DNA from: Bin87 sp965220265
GTDB lineage: Bacteria; Chloroflexota; Dehalococcoidia; Lucifugimonadales; UBA3495
Direction of reading: 5' to 3'
Length of the DNA: 64,000 nt
Assembly: GCA_965220265.1 (NCBI GenBank)
Contig: CBDCPM010000004.1
Coordinates: 1,550,001-1,614,000, forward strand
In this document: positions 26,009 through 37,428 of the stretch, piece by piece
Numbering within the stretch: the first letter of the stretch is position 1
Layout: each line of letters starts with the position of its first letter
Position numbers and translations under genes: made by a program
The notes under the pieces: model-generated
Seen by the model: only the letters and a program-made list of their open reading frames with translations
Databases searched by the model: none
What the model was told of the DNA's origin: nothing

Positions 26009-26296
26009 TCAGAACAAAGCAGCGCCGATGCCCAACAGCAGAAAGAACAGGACATAGATAATGATGACCGCTAGACCCAGCCCGAAAGAAACCCAGATGA
26101 AGATGCGCGACGTTCGTGCTGCCGATTCCGCCCCAGCGTAGTCAAACGCCCCAGCGTAGTCCCCGGATCCTTCGCGGGACATGGCAATTGCAGCGAATAC
26201 TATGGCCACAATCCCAAGGGGTAGGCAGCAAAACACGGTGACCAATATAGCCAGAATCAGATTCAACGTATGGTTGGAACCGGACAATGGCGTCAC
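26009..26296 (-). CDS. CD225/dispanin-like small membrane protein
   Basis: A 95-residue protein with two hydrophobic helices. The first, AILVTVFCCLPLGIVAIVFA, carries the double cysteine and proline of the CD225/dispanin family; a short polar loop with YAGA repeats follows and then IFIWVSFGLGLAVIIIYVLF. Start is GTG at 26296 or TTG four codons later. It is upstream of the DUF2752 gene and probably cotranscribed. Function unknown. Confidence 0.72.
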   Translation of the reverse strand: MTPLSGSNHTLNLILAILVTVFCCLPLGIVAIVFAAIAMSREGSGDYAGAFDYAGAESAARTSRIFIWVSFGLGLAVIIIYVLFFLLLGIGAALF

Positions 26297-26407
26297 CCCC
26301 TACGAGGAATATGCTCCGAACATCTTATCATTTGCGCGATGATATAATCGCCCGAACACGCAGAACTCAGCACATCAACAACCGCGATGACAGGAGGATT
26401 CCCTACG

Positions 26408-27775
26408 ATGGGCGCAACTGAAATGGTGGCAAAGTGGATCGTGGAAACGACGTATGAGGACATCCCGCCGGATGCGATCCGGGTGGCCAACGAGTCCTGC
26501 TTCGACCTGGTCGGGGTGATCCTGGCCGGCTCCACGCAGAAGGTCGCCGAAATCATTCGCAACTACGCCGGGGACCTGGGGGGCAACGAAGAAGCGACCA
26601 TCCTCGCCACCGGCGAGCGCACATCCGTGTTGAACGCGGCCCTGGTCAACGGCACCATGGGTCACGCCCTGGACTATGACGACTTCGGCGGGTTCGGCCA
26701 CCCCACCGTGGCAATCTTCCCCGCTTTGCTGGCCCTGGGCGAGACCATCGGCGCCACCGGCCGCGACCTCATGGAGGCCTATGTGGTGGGCTGCGAGGTT
26801 GGCCTGGCCGTAGATTACGCCACTCACTACCATACCCAGCAGATGCACCGGGGCTTCCACAGTACGGCCATCCTCGGGCGGCTGGCGGCGGCGGCGGCGT
26901 GCGCCAAGTTGCTCAAGTTGGACGAGCAGCAGACCACCATGGCGCTGGGTATGGCCGGCTCCATGGCCGGCGGCGTCATCCACAACTTCGGCACCATGAC
27001 CAAGCCGCTGCACGCCGGCATGACCTGCCGCGACGGCGTCATGGCCGCACAGTTGGCCCAACGCGGCTTCACCGCCGGCGACCAGATCCTCGAACACCCG
27101 GTGGGCTTCACCGCAACCGTCATCGGCGATGAGCACACAAACCTGGAGGAAGCCGCCGAGAAATTGGGCAAGCCGTTCCGGGTGCAGGACGCGCTGATGA
27201 TCAAGAAGTACCCGTCCTGCGGCGGCAACCACGCCATGCTGGACAGCGTCTTTGGCCTGATGCGCGAGTACGAGTTTGGCTACGAGGATGTGGCCAACGC
27301 CGAGATCGTACAGTCCTACGCGTCGACGGTCATGCTCTACGAGGAACCGGAAACGGATCTGAAAGGCAAGTTCAGCGCCAAGTACAACATGGCTGCCGCC
27401 CTGGTGGACGGACAGGTCGCCATCGACACCTTCACCAATGAGAAGATCGTCGACCCCGACGTGACGGACATGATGGAGCGGGTGAACATCCGCGTCCAGT
27501 CCAAGTTCGAGCGCGGCGGCGGCACGGTATCCAAGGGCGTGCCCATCCGCGTCACGTTGAAGGACGGTCGGGTCATCGAGCACGAGACGCCGCGCGGCGA
27601 GATCCTGGGCAGCCAGGCGAACCCGTGGGGGATGGACAACATCGCCGGCAAGTTCCGCGAGAACGTCGGGCTGGTGTTGTCAGGGGACCGGGTGGACGCC
27701 GCCGTGCAACAGTGGCAGGACGTGACCCAGGTTGGCGAGGTGGGCACAGCCATACGGGAGACGCTGGTGCGCTGA
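26408..27775 (+). CDS. MmgE/PrpD-family protein
   Basis: A 455-residue member of the 2-methylcitrate dehydratase / cis-aconitate decarboxylase / immune-responsive-gene family. Features are the all-helical N-terminal part (VANESCFDLVGVILAGST), the motif NGTMGHALDYDDFGGFGHPT, the FHSTAILGRLAAAAACA segment, KPLHAGMTCRDGVMAAQLAQ, and KKYPSCGGNHAMLDSV. ATG 26408 is set by AGGAGG twelve bases upstream. A TATAAT at 26343-26348 may be its -10 box, but no good -35 is seen. No prpB/prpC neighbours, so methylcitrate metabolism is not supported by context. Confidence 0.88.
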   Translation: MGATEMVAKWIVETTYEDIPPDAIRVANESCFDLVGVILAGSTQKVAEIIRNYAGDLGGNEEATILATGERTSVLNAALVNGTMGHALDYDDFGGFGHPTVAIFPALLALGETIGATGRDLMEAYVVGCEVGLAVDYATHYHTQQMHRGFHSTAILGRLAAAAACAKLLKLDEQQTTMALGMAGSMAGGVIHNFGTMTKPLHAGMTCRDGVMAAQLAQRGFTAGDQILEHPVGFTATVIGDEHTNLEEAAEKLGKPFRVQDALMIKKYPSCGGNHAMLDSVFGLMREYEFGYEDVANAEIVQSYASTVMLYEEPETDLKGKFSAKYNMAAALVDGQVAIDTFTNEKIVDPDVTDMMERVNIRVQSKFERGGGTVSKGVPIRVTLKDGRVIEHETPRGEILGSQANPWGMDNIAGKFRENVGLVLSGDRVDAAVQQWQDVTQVGEVGTAIRETLVR

Positions 27776-27800
27776 TTTGCTCTGCGTCGGCTAAACGAAA

Positions 27801-27834
27801 TGCGGGCGAGCGCGAAGCTCGTCCCCATTTTTGT
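27801..27834 (+). terminator. Rho-independent terminator after the MmgE/PrpD gene
   Basis: The stem GGGCGAGC / GCTCGTCC with loop GCGAA is followed by CCATTTTTG, 26 bases beyond the stop. It also separates this gene from the convergent ammonium transporter. Confidence 0.75.
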
Positions 27835-27857
27835 GATGCTGTTTACCGAAGCGGTGG

Positions 27858-29246
27858 CTAATCGTCGTCCATCTCCGGCATGAGCACGAACTCGGGGTAG
27901 GACTCCATGCCCAGCTCCGCCGCGTCCTGTCCGATGCGCTCGGTGCTTTCCGTCACGCGCAGCCCGATGGTCTTCGAGATGGCGAACCATACCACCCAGG
28001 AAACGCCGAAAACGAACGCCCCGATCGACAGAATGCCGACCAACTGCGTCACGATGTTGCCGCCAGAGGCGATGCACACTGCGATGGTTCCCCAGACGCC
28101 GGCGAACAGGTGAACCGGCACCGCGCCCACCACGTCGTCCACTTTCACGACCTCCAGCAACTTGATGCCGGCCGTGCAGATAACGGCGCCGATGATGCCG
28201 ATCAGCACCGCCCAGATGTGGGTCACGAAGTCCGGCCCGGCGGTGATGGAAACCAGCCCGGCCAGCCCACCATTCAGGCCGACCATCAGGTCGATCCGTC
28301 CGAAGAACAGGCGGGAAACGGACAGCGCGGTTATCACCCCGGCCGCCGCCGCCAGGTTGGTGTTGATCAGCACAACGCTCATTGACACCGCGTCGGCGGC
28401 CGTTCCCAACGCCAGCTGGGAACCGCCGTTGAAACCGAACCAGCCCAGCCACAGGATGAACACGCCCAGGGTCACCAGCACCACGTTGGACGGAGGCATT
28501 GCGCGCACCGTGCCGTCTTGCCGGAACTTGCCCAGCCTCGGCCCCACAACCAGGATGCCGGCCAGCGCGGCCCAACCGCCGGTGCTGTGCACGATGGTCG
28601 AGCCGGCGAAGTCCTGGAACCCCATGGCGGCCAGCCAGCCTCCGCCCCACGTCCAGGCGCCCACTATCGGGTAGATGAAGGCGGTTATCAAAAGGGTGAA
28701 CAGGAAGAAACTCCACATCTTCACGCGCTCGGCCATCGCGCCGGAGATGATGGAAGCGGTGGTGGCCACGAAGACCATTTGGAAGAACCAGTCGGACATC
28801 ACCGAGTAACCGTTGTCGATCACCCCCGCCAGCGCCGATTCGTCCCCGCCGAGCAGCGCGATCTCGTCGGCGGACGGACCGTGCAGAGGCCACACCGCGG
28901 TGCCGATGACCGTCTGTACGTTGTTGTACATCAGGTTGTAGCCAATGAAGAAAAAGGCCAGGCCGGCAATCGAGTAGATGCCGATGTTCTTCAGGCAGAT
29001 CACGGACGCGTTCTTGGTACGCACCGATCCTGCCTCGAGCATGGTGAACCCGGCGCACATCCACATCACCAGTGCGCCCCAGATGAGGAACGCGAACGTA
29101 TTCAGGACGAACTGCGGCTCGCCGCTGACCCCTTGGGCATGTGCCGCGTGAGGCCAGGCGACGAACGCCAGCGCCGGCAGGATCAACGCCGCCGCTATTG
29201 CGATGAGGCGATATCTCGAAAATGGAAGGACAGAAATCATTCGCAA
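27858..29246 (-). CDS. amtB: Ammonium transporter AmtB
   Basis: A trimeric membrane channel for ammonium uptake, 462 residues with a cleavable N-terminal signal (up to about residue 37, ending AHAQG) and eleven helices. Conserved elements include MLEAGSVRTKNASVICLKNI, FFFIGYNLMY, the pore histidines in STIVHSTGGWAALAG and AVPVHLFAGVWGTI, and GGLAGLVSITAGPDFV. No glnK gene accompanies it in the window, which is unusual since amtB and glnK are commonly linked. Monocistronic. Confidence 0.95.
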   Translation of the reverse strand: MRMISVLPFSRYRLIAIAAALILPALAFVAWPHAAHAQGVSGEPQFVLNTFAFLIWGALVMWMCAGFTMLEAGSVRTKNASVICLKNIGIYSIAGLAFFFIGYNLMYNNVQTVIGTAVWPLHGPSADEIALLGGDESALAGVIDNGYSVMSDWFFQMVFVATTASIISGAMAERVKMWSFFLFTLLITAFIYPIVGAWTWGGGWLAAMGFQDFAGSTIVHSTGGWAALAGILVVGPRLGKFRQDGTVRAMPPSNVVLVTLGVFILWLGWFGFNGGSQLALGTAADAVSMSVVLINTNLAAAAGVITALSVSRLFFGRIDLMVGLNGGLAGLVSITAGPDFVTHIWAVLIGIIGAVICTAGIKLLEVVKVDDVVGAVPVHLFAGVWGTIAVCIASGGNIVTQLVGILSIGAFVFGVSWVVWFAISKTIGLRVTESTERIGQDAAELGMESYPEFVLMPEMDDD

Positions 29247-29439
29247 ATCTTTATGCTCCGTTTTTGAGCGCCAAGCTCGCCGCTTTGCAACAGTGCGCTG
29301 CCTTTTATTGAGTGCAGCTGGTAGCTAACTTTGCGGCCCGTCTCTACACGCCGGTCAACATGCCATGGTTAGCCCACCTCCCGATCCCGGGAGAAAAATC
29401 GTTGCTATGAGCGCTCCGTCCCCGACCGGGGAACGCAGC

Positions 29440-29877
29440 TTACGGTTCCAATCGGATGGAGTCCCCGAGCTTGATATTCCCGCCTTGCAGAACGACGGTC
29501 AGAATGCCGCGCTTGCCGAAAATCTCCTTCTGCAGGCCCGGTATGAGGGCATCCATCTTCTGGCACGGCTCACAATCGCCCGTTACCTCAAGGGTCACGT
29601 GGTCGTCTGGATCGCCTATAAAAAAGACCTGGCCTTGTCGGGCTTGCGAGAGGTCCATGCCGGTAACCGTGATGTTTTCTTTGATTTGGCCCGGCTCCAA
29701 TCCATAATGGTCGAGGGTTTCCTTATCCATCACCAGGACTTGTCGGAGGTTTCGCGGGTTGCGGCTCCGGTCGCCCTCCAGCCCTTCGGCGGAAATTGCC
29801 CGGGCCTCTTGCACCGGGTCGGGCGGGGTACCTTTCACGCGGGCGATGTGTAGGTTGACTATGGTGCCGGATTGCAT
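29440..29877 (-). CDS. MOSC-domain protein
   Basis: A 145-residue stand-alone MOSC domain, a sulfur-carrier fold related to the C-terminus of molybdenum-cofactor sulfurase. Seen are GLEGDRSRNPRNLRQVLVMD, GQIKENITVTGMDL, and the conserved cysteine in VTGDCEPCQKMDAL near residue 100. ATG 29877 is fixed by AAGGAG. Divergent from the enoyl-CoA hydratase gene. The sulfur acceptor is unknown. Confidence 0.85.
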   Translation of the reverse strand: MQSGTIVNLHIARVKGTPPDPVQEARAISAEGLEGDRSRNPRNLRQVLVMDKETLDHYGLEPGQIKENITVTGMDLSQARQGQVFFIGDPDDHVTLEVTGDCEPCQKMDALIPGLQKEIFGKRGILTVVLQGGNIKLGDSIRLEP

Positions 29878-30062
29878 GGCATGGCTCCTTGGTATCAGGC
29901 CGGGCCCGGCCTCGTATTTGTGAATGGTGAGCGATAGCCGGATTTTAGAATATGGCCCGTCTGTTGGCAAACGGCGGTTTTGCCGCATGTCCGAGCGATT
30001 GGGTAGAATGCACGTCAATCCGTTCGCCCCGAAAGTTTCCGGGGTACTGTGAGGCGTTTGAT

Positions 30063-30914
30063 ATGGCTTACGAGTTCATCAAGACTGAAGTCGTGGACGG
30101 CGTGCTGGTAATGAGCATGCATGATCCGCCCACGCGCAACGCATTGGGTCCCGACATGGCCGCCGAAATGTTCGAGCGGCTTGACGAGTTCGAAAACAAC
30201 CCGGAGGAGCGCGTGCTGTTGCTTACGGGGACTGAACCGTCCTTCTGCTCCGGCGCCAACGTGCGCGGTTTCCGCCAGCGCATCGAAGAACGCGAAGGGG
30301 AGGCAGAGCCGGAACCGCTGACCTGGGGCAAAATGGAGTACATGAAGGGACGGCAGCCCCGGTCGGAAAGCGGCCCCCGGGTCAACTTCGTGCCGCTCCG
30401 CATCCACGACCTGCAGAAGCCGTCCATCGCCGTGGTCAACGGCCCGGCGGCCGGGGTCGGCTGTGGTCTGGCACTGTCGTGCGACATCCGCGTAGTCGGC
30501 GACAGCGGGCGGTTGTCCGAGCGGTTCGTGCTCAACGGCCTGATCCCCGGGGACGGCAGCTGCTGGCAATTGCCCAAGCTGATCGGCACCAGCAATACCC
30601 TGCTGCTTCAGTACACCGGTGACTGGATGGGCGGTGAGGACGCAGTGCGTATCGGCCTGGCCAGCAAGTGCTTCCCTGACAACCAGTTGATGGAAGGCGC
30701 CATGGAACTGGCGACTCGGATCGCCCGAGGGCCCATGATCGCCCACTCGTTGACCAAGTACCTGGTCCAGGAAAGCATGGACCTCACGTTCCATGAGGCG
30801 CTGGAACTGGCCTCCGCGGCCCAGGAGCACGTCCGTCGCACCGAGGATCACAAGATCGCCGTGCAGTGGTTCCTGGACAAGAACCGTGGCATGCCCCCGT
30901 TCGTCGGGCGCTGA
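30063..30914 (+). CDS. Enoyl-CoA hydratase/isomerase family protein
   Basis: A 283-residue crotonase-fold enzyme. The oxyanion-hole regions LTGTEPSFCSGANVRGF and VNGPAAGVGCGLALSCDIRV are intact, followed by RFVLNGLIPGDGSCWQLPKL with the catalytic-region glutamate replaced by Asp (GDGS instead of the usual PEGG). This residue difference leaves the specific reaction (hydration, isomerisation or hydrolysis) open. ATG 30063 begins MAYEFIKTEVVDGVLVM. It precedes the 23S rRNA gene, with no coupling. Confidence 0.85.
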   Translation: MAYEFIKTEVVDGVLVMSMHDPPTRNALGPDMAAEMFERLDEFENNPEERVLLLTGTEPSFCSGANVRGFRQRIEEREGEAEPEPLTWGKMEYMKGRQPRSESGPRVNFVPLRIHDLQKPSIAVVNGPAAGVGCGLALSCDIRVVGDSGRLSERFVLNGLIPGDGSCWQLPKLIGTSNTLLLQYTGDWMGGEDAVRIGLASKCFPDNQLMEGAMELATRIARGPMIAHSLTKYLVQESMDLTFHEALELASAAQEHVRRTEDHKIAVQWFLDKNRGMPPFVGR

Positions 30915-31086
30915 TCGATTTACGTGATTTGCGTCCGCAACCGCAATAGATCGCCCGGTAACTGTTCAGAGTTGATGAGATCTGCGGGCTTTTTGGCCGT
31001 TCCCAGAGCCGTGGCCAAGTAGGCAATTCTGGTGCTGAGCCGATCAGATCCCCTCAAACGTGAACAATTACATCGCCCGGTTGCCC

Positions 31087-31115
31087 TTGACGATAGGGCC
31101 GGCAAGGGCTATAGT
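31087..31115 (+). promoter_or_regulatory. Strong sigma-70-type promoter for the 23S rRNA unit
   Basis: TTGACG at 31087-31092 and TATAGT at 31110-31115 are separated by exactly 17 bases. Transcription would start near 31122, about 160 bases before mature 23S. No 16S gene is upstream (the neighbour is an enoyl-CoA hydratase), so the 23S gene appears to have its own promoter. The rest of 30915-31216 contains no gene. Confidence 0.75.
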
Positions 31116-31216
31116 GACTTTCCACCAACTGAGTTGTGGGTCGCCTCTACTCTAGCGAGGCTTCCCAGTCACCGGCGGGAACGCCGTAGAGGCAGCAACC
31201 GGCTGGTCAGCTTAAC

Positions 31217-31278
31217 AACTGAATAGGAAATTTGAACTGTAAGAACCGAGTCTTAGGAATTTGAAGTTCCTAGCGTGG

Positions 31279-31285
<7 letters not shown>
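31217..31285 (+). other. Left arm of the pre-23S processing stem
   Basis: The 15-mer TAGCGTGGGTCAAAT at 31271-31285 is the exact reverse complement of 34254-34268 just after the 3' end of 23S. Pairing continues further out: AAGAACCGAG (31241-31250) with CTCGGTTCTT, and AACTGAATAGGAAATTTGAAC (partly, from 31217) with the segment ending at 34339. Such a long stem is the expected RNase III substrate that circularises pre-23S rRNA. Confidence 0.85.
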
Positions 31286-34253
<2,968 letters not shown>

Positions 34254-34262
<9 letters not shown>

Positions 34263-34339
34263 ACGCTAAGAGCTTCTAATTCTCTTGGCTCGGTTCTTAT
34301 CAACCCACAAATAACCAAGTTCAGATTTCCTGTTCAGTT
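34254..34339 (+). other. Right arm of the pre-23S processing stem
   Basis: Begins with ATTTGACCCACGCTA, the exact complement of 31271-31285, then CTCGGTTCTT and, after a bulge, a segment ending TTCAGTT that pairs with the outermost left arm. It ends 17 bases before the initiator tRNA. Confidence 0.84.
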
Positions 34340-34355
34340 GCGGGCGTTTAGGCGT

Positions 34356-34430
34356 CGCGGGGTGGAGCAGTGGCAGCTCGTCGGGCTCATAACCCGAAGG
34401 TCGTTGGTTCGAGTCCAACCCCCGCTACCA
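34356..34430 (+). tRNA. Initiator tRNA-Met (CAT)
   Basis: A 75-base cloverleaf with encoded CCA. Acceptor arm CGCGGGG pairs with CCCCCGC; the first base C1 faces T72, the unpaired 1-72 position typical of bacterial initiators. The anticodon arm GGGCTCATAACCC has CAT flanked by the three consecutive G-C pairs that mark formylmethionine tRNA. T arm GTTGGTTCGAGTCCAAC is regular. It lies on the same strand just after the 23S processing stem, so it may be excised from the same transcript. Confidence 0.95.
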
Positions 34431-34447
34431 AGTCTGGCAAAAACCGA

Positions 34448-34471
34448 CCCCCGGACAACCGGGGGTTTTTT
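34448..34471 (+). terminator. Rho-independent terminator after tRNA-Met
   Basis: Stem CCCCCGG / CCGGGGG with loop ACAA followed by six T. It lies 18 bases beyond the tRNA and would end a 23S-tRNA transcript. Confidence 0.9.
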
Positions 34472-34494
34472 GCACTTCTCCCGGATGCCAGACC

Positions 34495-35742
34495 TCAAAT
34501 GATCCCGCGACTCGCCAAGTCACACAGGCTTTGCCGCGACATCCCCAGCAAATCCCCATACACCAAATCGTTGTCATAACCAACGGGCACCGAACCACGC
34601 CAGATCTTGCCCGGCGTCCTGGAAAGTTTGGGAATCGCTCCTACCCCTTTCACTGGTTTCCCTAACTGCTGGTCTTCCCATTCCACGTGCACGCTCCGGC
34701 TGCGGTAATGCGAATTCTCCGCCATCTCCTGGGCGTTCATGATCCGGCTGCACCCCACCTGCGCTTCGTTGAAAATCCGGACCACCTCGTCCACCGTGCG
34801 TTCTTCCACCCACCCCCGCAAGATTGCGTCGAACTCGATGCCCTCTGGCGAATTGACCTCCCGGCGGGCCGTAGGCCACTTGTCGTCATCCGGGTCCAGA
34901 CCCAGGACACGGCAGACTCTGGCGTAGACCGCCGGGCCCACCGCGGCGATGACGACCCAACCGTCCTTGGCCTGGAAGGTGTCCCAAGGCTGCGCGTTTC
35001 CCGCTTTGTTACCAGCCCGCTCTCGGACCAGACCAAGTTCGTTGTACGCCACCATGGTGCCCGAAAGGATGCGGTGCACCGCCTCGAATTGCGCCAGGTC
35101 GATGACCTGACCCTCGCCAGTGCGTTCTGCGTATATGTACGCTGCCAATGACGACCAAAGGCAGAACAGGGCGGTGATGTAATCGGCGGTCCAGGGTACT
35201 GCCCGCGTCGGCGGGTCGGGTTCCGGGTTTCCCATCAGATTCATCATGCCGCCGAAAGCCTGCGCCGTAAAATCGTAGGAGGCCCGATCCACATAGTCGG
35301 GGTCTCCATCCTGACCGTACCCGGATACGTGGCAGATTACTATCTTCGGATTGACGGCCAATACCGTGTTGTCATCCAGACCCCACTTGTCGTAGGTGCG
35401 GGCCTTGGAACTCTCCATCCAGATGTCTGCCCGCTGCAAGAGCTTCAGGAAAATCTCTCGACCCTCCGGCGTGCTGAAATCCAGGGTGGTATGGAACATG
35501 TTCCGGTGGTCCTGGATCCAGGAGCTGGCCACCTGAACACCGCTCGGGGACTCAATGGGGAACTCCGCGTGTCTCCAGTCCTCACCGCCGCCGGGTCGCT
35601 CAATGTGGATCACCTCGGCGCCCATGTCCGCGGCCATTCCGGCGGCGACTGGCTCAGCCACGATGGTACCGGTGGAAAGAATACGCACGCCCTGCAGAGC
35701 GCCAAACTGTTCAGGCACCAGGTTCGGTTCGGGAGGACCCAT
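34495..35742 (-). CDS. CaiB/BaiF family CoA-transferase
   Basis: A 415-residue type III (formyl-CoA transferase-like) enzyme that moves CoA between organic acids. The N-terminus GVRILSTGTIVAEPVAAGMAAD, then AEVIHIERPGGGEDWR, contain the CoA-binding Rossmann half; the candidate catalytic aspartate is in ASYDFTAQAFGG (about residue 157). Later motifs are WTADYITALFCLWSSLAAY and RTGEGQVIDLAQFEAVH. ATG 35742 has AAGGAG upstream. It is the first of three CoA-transferases on this strand between 34495 and 41066. Acid substrates cannot be told. Confidence 0.9.
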   Translation of the reverse strand: MGPPEPNLVPEQFGALQGVRILSTGTIVAEPVAAGMAADMGAEVIHIERPGGGEDWRHAEFPIESPSGVQVASSWIQDHRNMFHTTLDFSTPEGREIFLKLLQRADIWMESSKARTYDKWGLDDNTVLAVNPKIVICHVSGYGQDGDPDYVDRASYDFTAQAFGGMMNLMGNPEPDPPTRAVPWTADYITALFCLWSSLAAYIYAERTGEGQVIDLAQFEAVHRILSGTMVAYNELGLVRERAGNKAGNAQPWDTFQAKDGWVVIAAVGPAVYARVCRVLGLDPDDDKWPTARREVNSPEGIEFDAILRGWVEERTVDEVVRIFNEAQVGCSRIMNAQEMAENSHYRSRSVHVEWEDQQLGKPVKGVGAIPKLSRTPGKIWRGSVPVGYDNDLVYGDLLGMSRQSLCDLASRGII

Positions 35743-35833
35743 TATGCGCGCTCCTTGGGGGAAGAGTTGCCGGGAACGGCGTCAATATATCAGCCCGGGG
35801 ACGCCGATTTGAGGGGCCGGTACGGATACACGC

Positions 35834-35859
35834 GTAGCCCCCGGTCATGCCGGGGCTAC
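35834..35859. repeat. Short G/C hairpin between genes
   Basis: GTAGCCCCCGG and CCGGGGCTAC around TCATG form a near-perfect stem with one unpaired C. It lies 3' of the heme-monooxygenase-like gene (minus strand) but has no T tract, so a terminator role is only possible. Confidence 0.45.
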
Positions 35860-35943
35860 TCATGCCGATGGGAACCGTAGGACGCAGCGGTTCAGCTTCG
35901 GCCAGTTATGGTTGGTGCGCAGGCCAGGGCCTGGTCTGGGCGT

Positions 35944-36273
35944 CTAATCTGCTGCTGCTGCCGCGCTGGATGCTTCCAACCGGTGCACCACCTCATAGGT
36001 GTGGAACTCGCCCGGACCGAGCAGGAAATCGGGCGGGCCACCCGCGTGGGCGGAACGGAAAGCATCGCTCCGTGTCCACGTGTGGTGGTCCTCTTCGGTC
36101 TCCCAGTGGGTAACGACCAGGAAGTCTTCGTGGTCGGGAGTCTTGTGCATCTTCCACAGCTCGAAGCTGATGAAGCCGGAGTGGTCTTGCACGGCGCCCC
36201 GCGCTTTGAACATCTCTGCCAGGGTGTCCCCATAGCCGGTCTTGACCTTGATGCGGTTGGTGGCGATGAACAT
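35944..36273 (-). CDS. Antibiotic-biosynthesis-monooxygenase domain protein, HmoA/IsdG-like
   Basis: A 109-residue dimeric alpha/beta barrel protein. The pattern MFIATNRIKVKTGYGDTL (with Asn6), GFISFELWKMHKTPDHEDF, then VVTHWETEEDHHTWTRSDAF followed by AH is that of IsdG/HmoA heme-degrading monooxygenases, where Asn, Trp and His bind and activate heme. Alternatively a quinol monooxygenase. C-terminal alanine run (SSAAAAAD). It is 37 bases from the LLM gene upstream on the same strand, so it may help a degradative pathway instead of heme use. Confidence 0.8.
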   Translation of the reverse strand: MFIATNRIKVKTGYGDTLAEMFKARGAVQDHSGFISFELWKMHKTPDHEDFLVVTHWETEEDHHTWTRSDAFRSAHAGGPPDFLLGPGEFHTYEVVHRLEASSAAAAAD

Positions 36274-36310
36274 ATTGCCTCCTCGTGGTGGCGATGATGG
36301 TCGTATCGGA

Positions 36311-37414
36311 TCAGTTGTCGGGATCCAGGTCGGCCAACTGGGGCAACGTTTCCGTCGCCAGCAACTCCAGAGAGCGGAGTCCTTTGGCCCGGTCCTCGCC
36401 CCAATCGTGGCAAAGTATCAGCAGGGTTCCGAACCCTCCAGTCGCATCGTACAAATCCCGGATCTGCTTGGCGCATGCGTCTGGGTCACCCACGATCCAG
36501 AAGTTCTCCAGCATGTATTCGGGAGTGAGCGCCGAGTTGGGTAGGTTCGGGTCGGTCTTGATGCCGTCCAGCCCGCGTTGCCCGTGCCCCAGCAACGGCA
36601 CAAAGTACTTATCGAAGGTCCGAGCCGGCGGGCCGCTCATCACATCCGCCACCGCCTGCTCGGTGGTCTCTCCGACGTAGACTTCCCGGGCGATCCGCCA
36701 CTGGTTCCGCGACACCTCCCGTCCTGCGGAGTTCGCTCCCTTGGAGTAGGCGCTCCAGTGGTTGGGGAGATGCGAAGTGTGAAGGAACAACGTGCTCATC
36801 GGCCACCAGCCCATTTCGCCGGCGACCTCCAGTGTTGGCGACGACGGACTGCTCCCTGCGACCGCGATTGGCGGGTGCGGCTTTTGGTAGGGCCGCATGT
36901 GGTAGGCAAGCCCCATCTCTGGTCGCGCTTGCGGTAGCCGGACGGTGTAATGCTCACCTTCGTGGTGAAAATCCGCCGGGTTGTCTGTCGTCCACATCTT
37001 GAGGATGACGTTCGCCGCCTCGCGCATTCGGTCCCGCTGCTGGCCGGACTGCCGCTCCATGCCGAACATCTCGGAGTCGGTCGGCACCCCGCCTGAGCCG
37101 ATGCCGAAAAAGAACCGCCCGCGAGCCAGGTGGTCGAGCATGGCCATGCGATGCGCGATCATGATCGGGTCGTGAAACGCCAGCAGGGACACTCCGGTGC
37201 CCATCACCAGGTTTTTGGTCACTCCCAACGCCCGCGCAATAAACAGGTCCGGGGCGGGCATGTTCTCCCACTCGGTGGTGAAATGCTCGCCGATCCACGC
37301 CTCCGAATACGCCAACTCGTCGGCGTAAGCCATCAGATCCAGGTCTTCGTCGTATGTGTCCGCGTGCAGACGGCCCGGCGGATGCAGCGGCATGTTGAAT
37401 AGCCCGAGTTTCAT
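36311..37414 (-). CDS. LLM-class flavin-dependent oxidoreductase
   Basis: A 367-residue luciferase-like TIM-barrel enzyme. The start MKLGLFNMPLHPPGR, EAWIGEHFTTEWENMPAPDL, GTGVSLLAFHDPIMIAHRMA, GRFFFGIGSGGVPTDSEMF and the PYQKPHPPIAVAG motif place it with limonene 1,2-monooxygenase and alkanesulfonate-like members. The open frame extends far upstream, but ATG 37414 gives the family start. The second LLM gene ends 14 bases upstream, so the two are probably cotranscribed and flank CoA-transferases. Oxygenase function needs reduced flavin from a partner not seen here. Confidence 0.88.
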   Translation of the reverse strand: MKLGLFNMPLHPPGRLHADTYDEDLDLMAYADELAYSEAWIGEHFTTEWENMPAPDLFIARALGVTKNLVMGTGVSLLAFHDPIMIAHRMAMLDHLARGRFFFGIGSGGVPTDSEMFGMERQSGQQRDRMREAANVILKMWTTDNPADFHHEGEHYTVRLPQARPEMGLAYHMRPYQKPHPPIAVAGSSPSSPTLEVAGEMGWWPMSTLFLHTSHLPNHWSAYSKGANSAGREVSRNQWRIAREVYVGETTEQAVADVMSGPPARTFDKYFVPLLGHGQRGLDGIKTDPNLPNSALTPEYMLENFWIVGDPDACAKQIRDLYDATGGFGTLLILCHDWGEDRAKGLRSLELLATETLPQLADLDPDN

Positions 37415-37428
37415 GCTGGTGCACCCCG

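Noticed and set aside
26375..27583. Minus-strand open frame opposite MmgE/PrpD
   Set aside because: Mirror frame of a high-GC gene with no motif or ribosome binding site.
34263..34355. 5S rRNA gene after 23S
   Set aside because: The gap is only the right arm of the processing stem; no 5S-like sequence is present.
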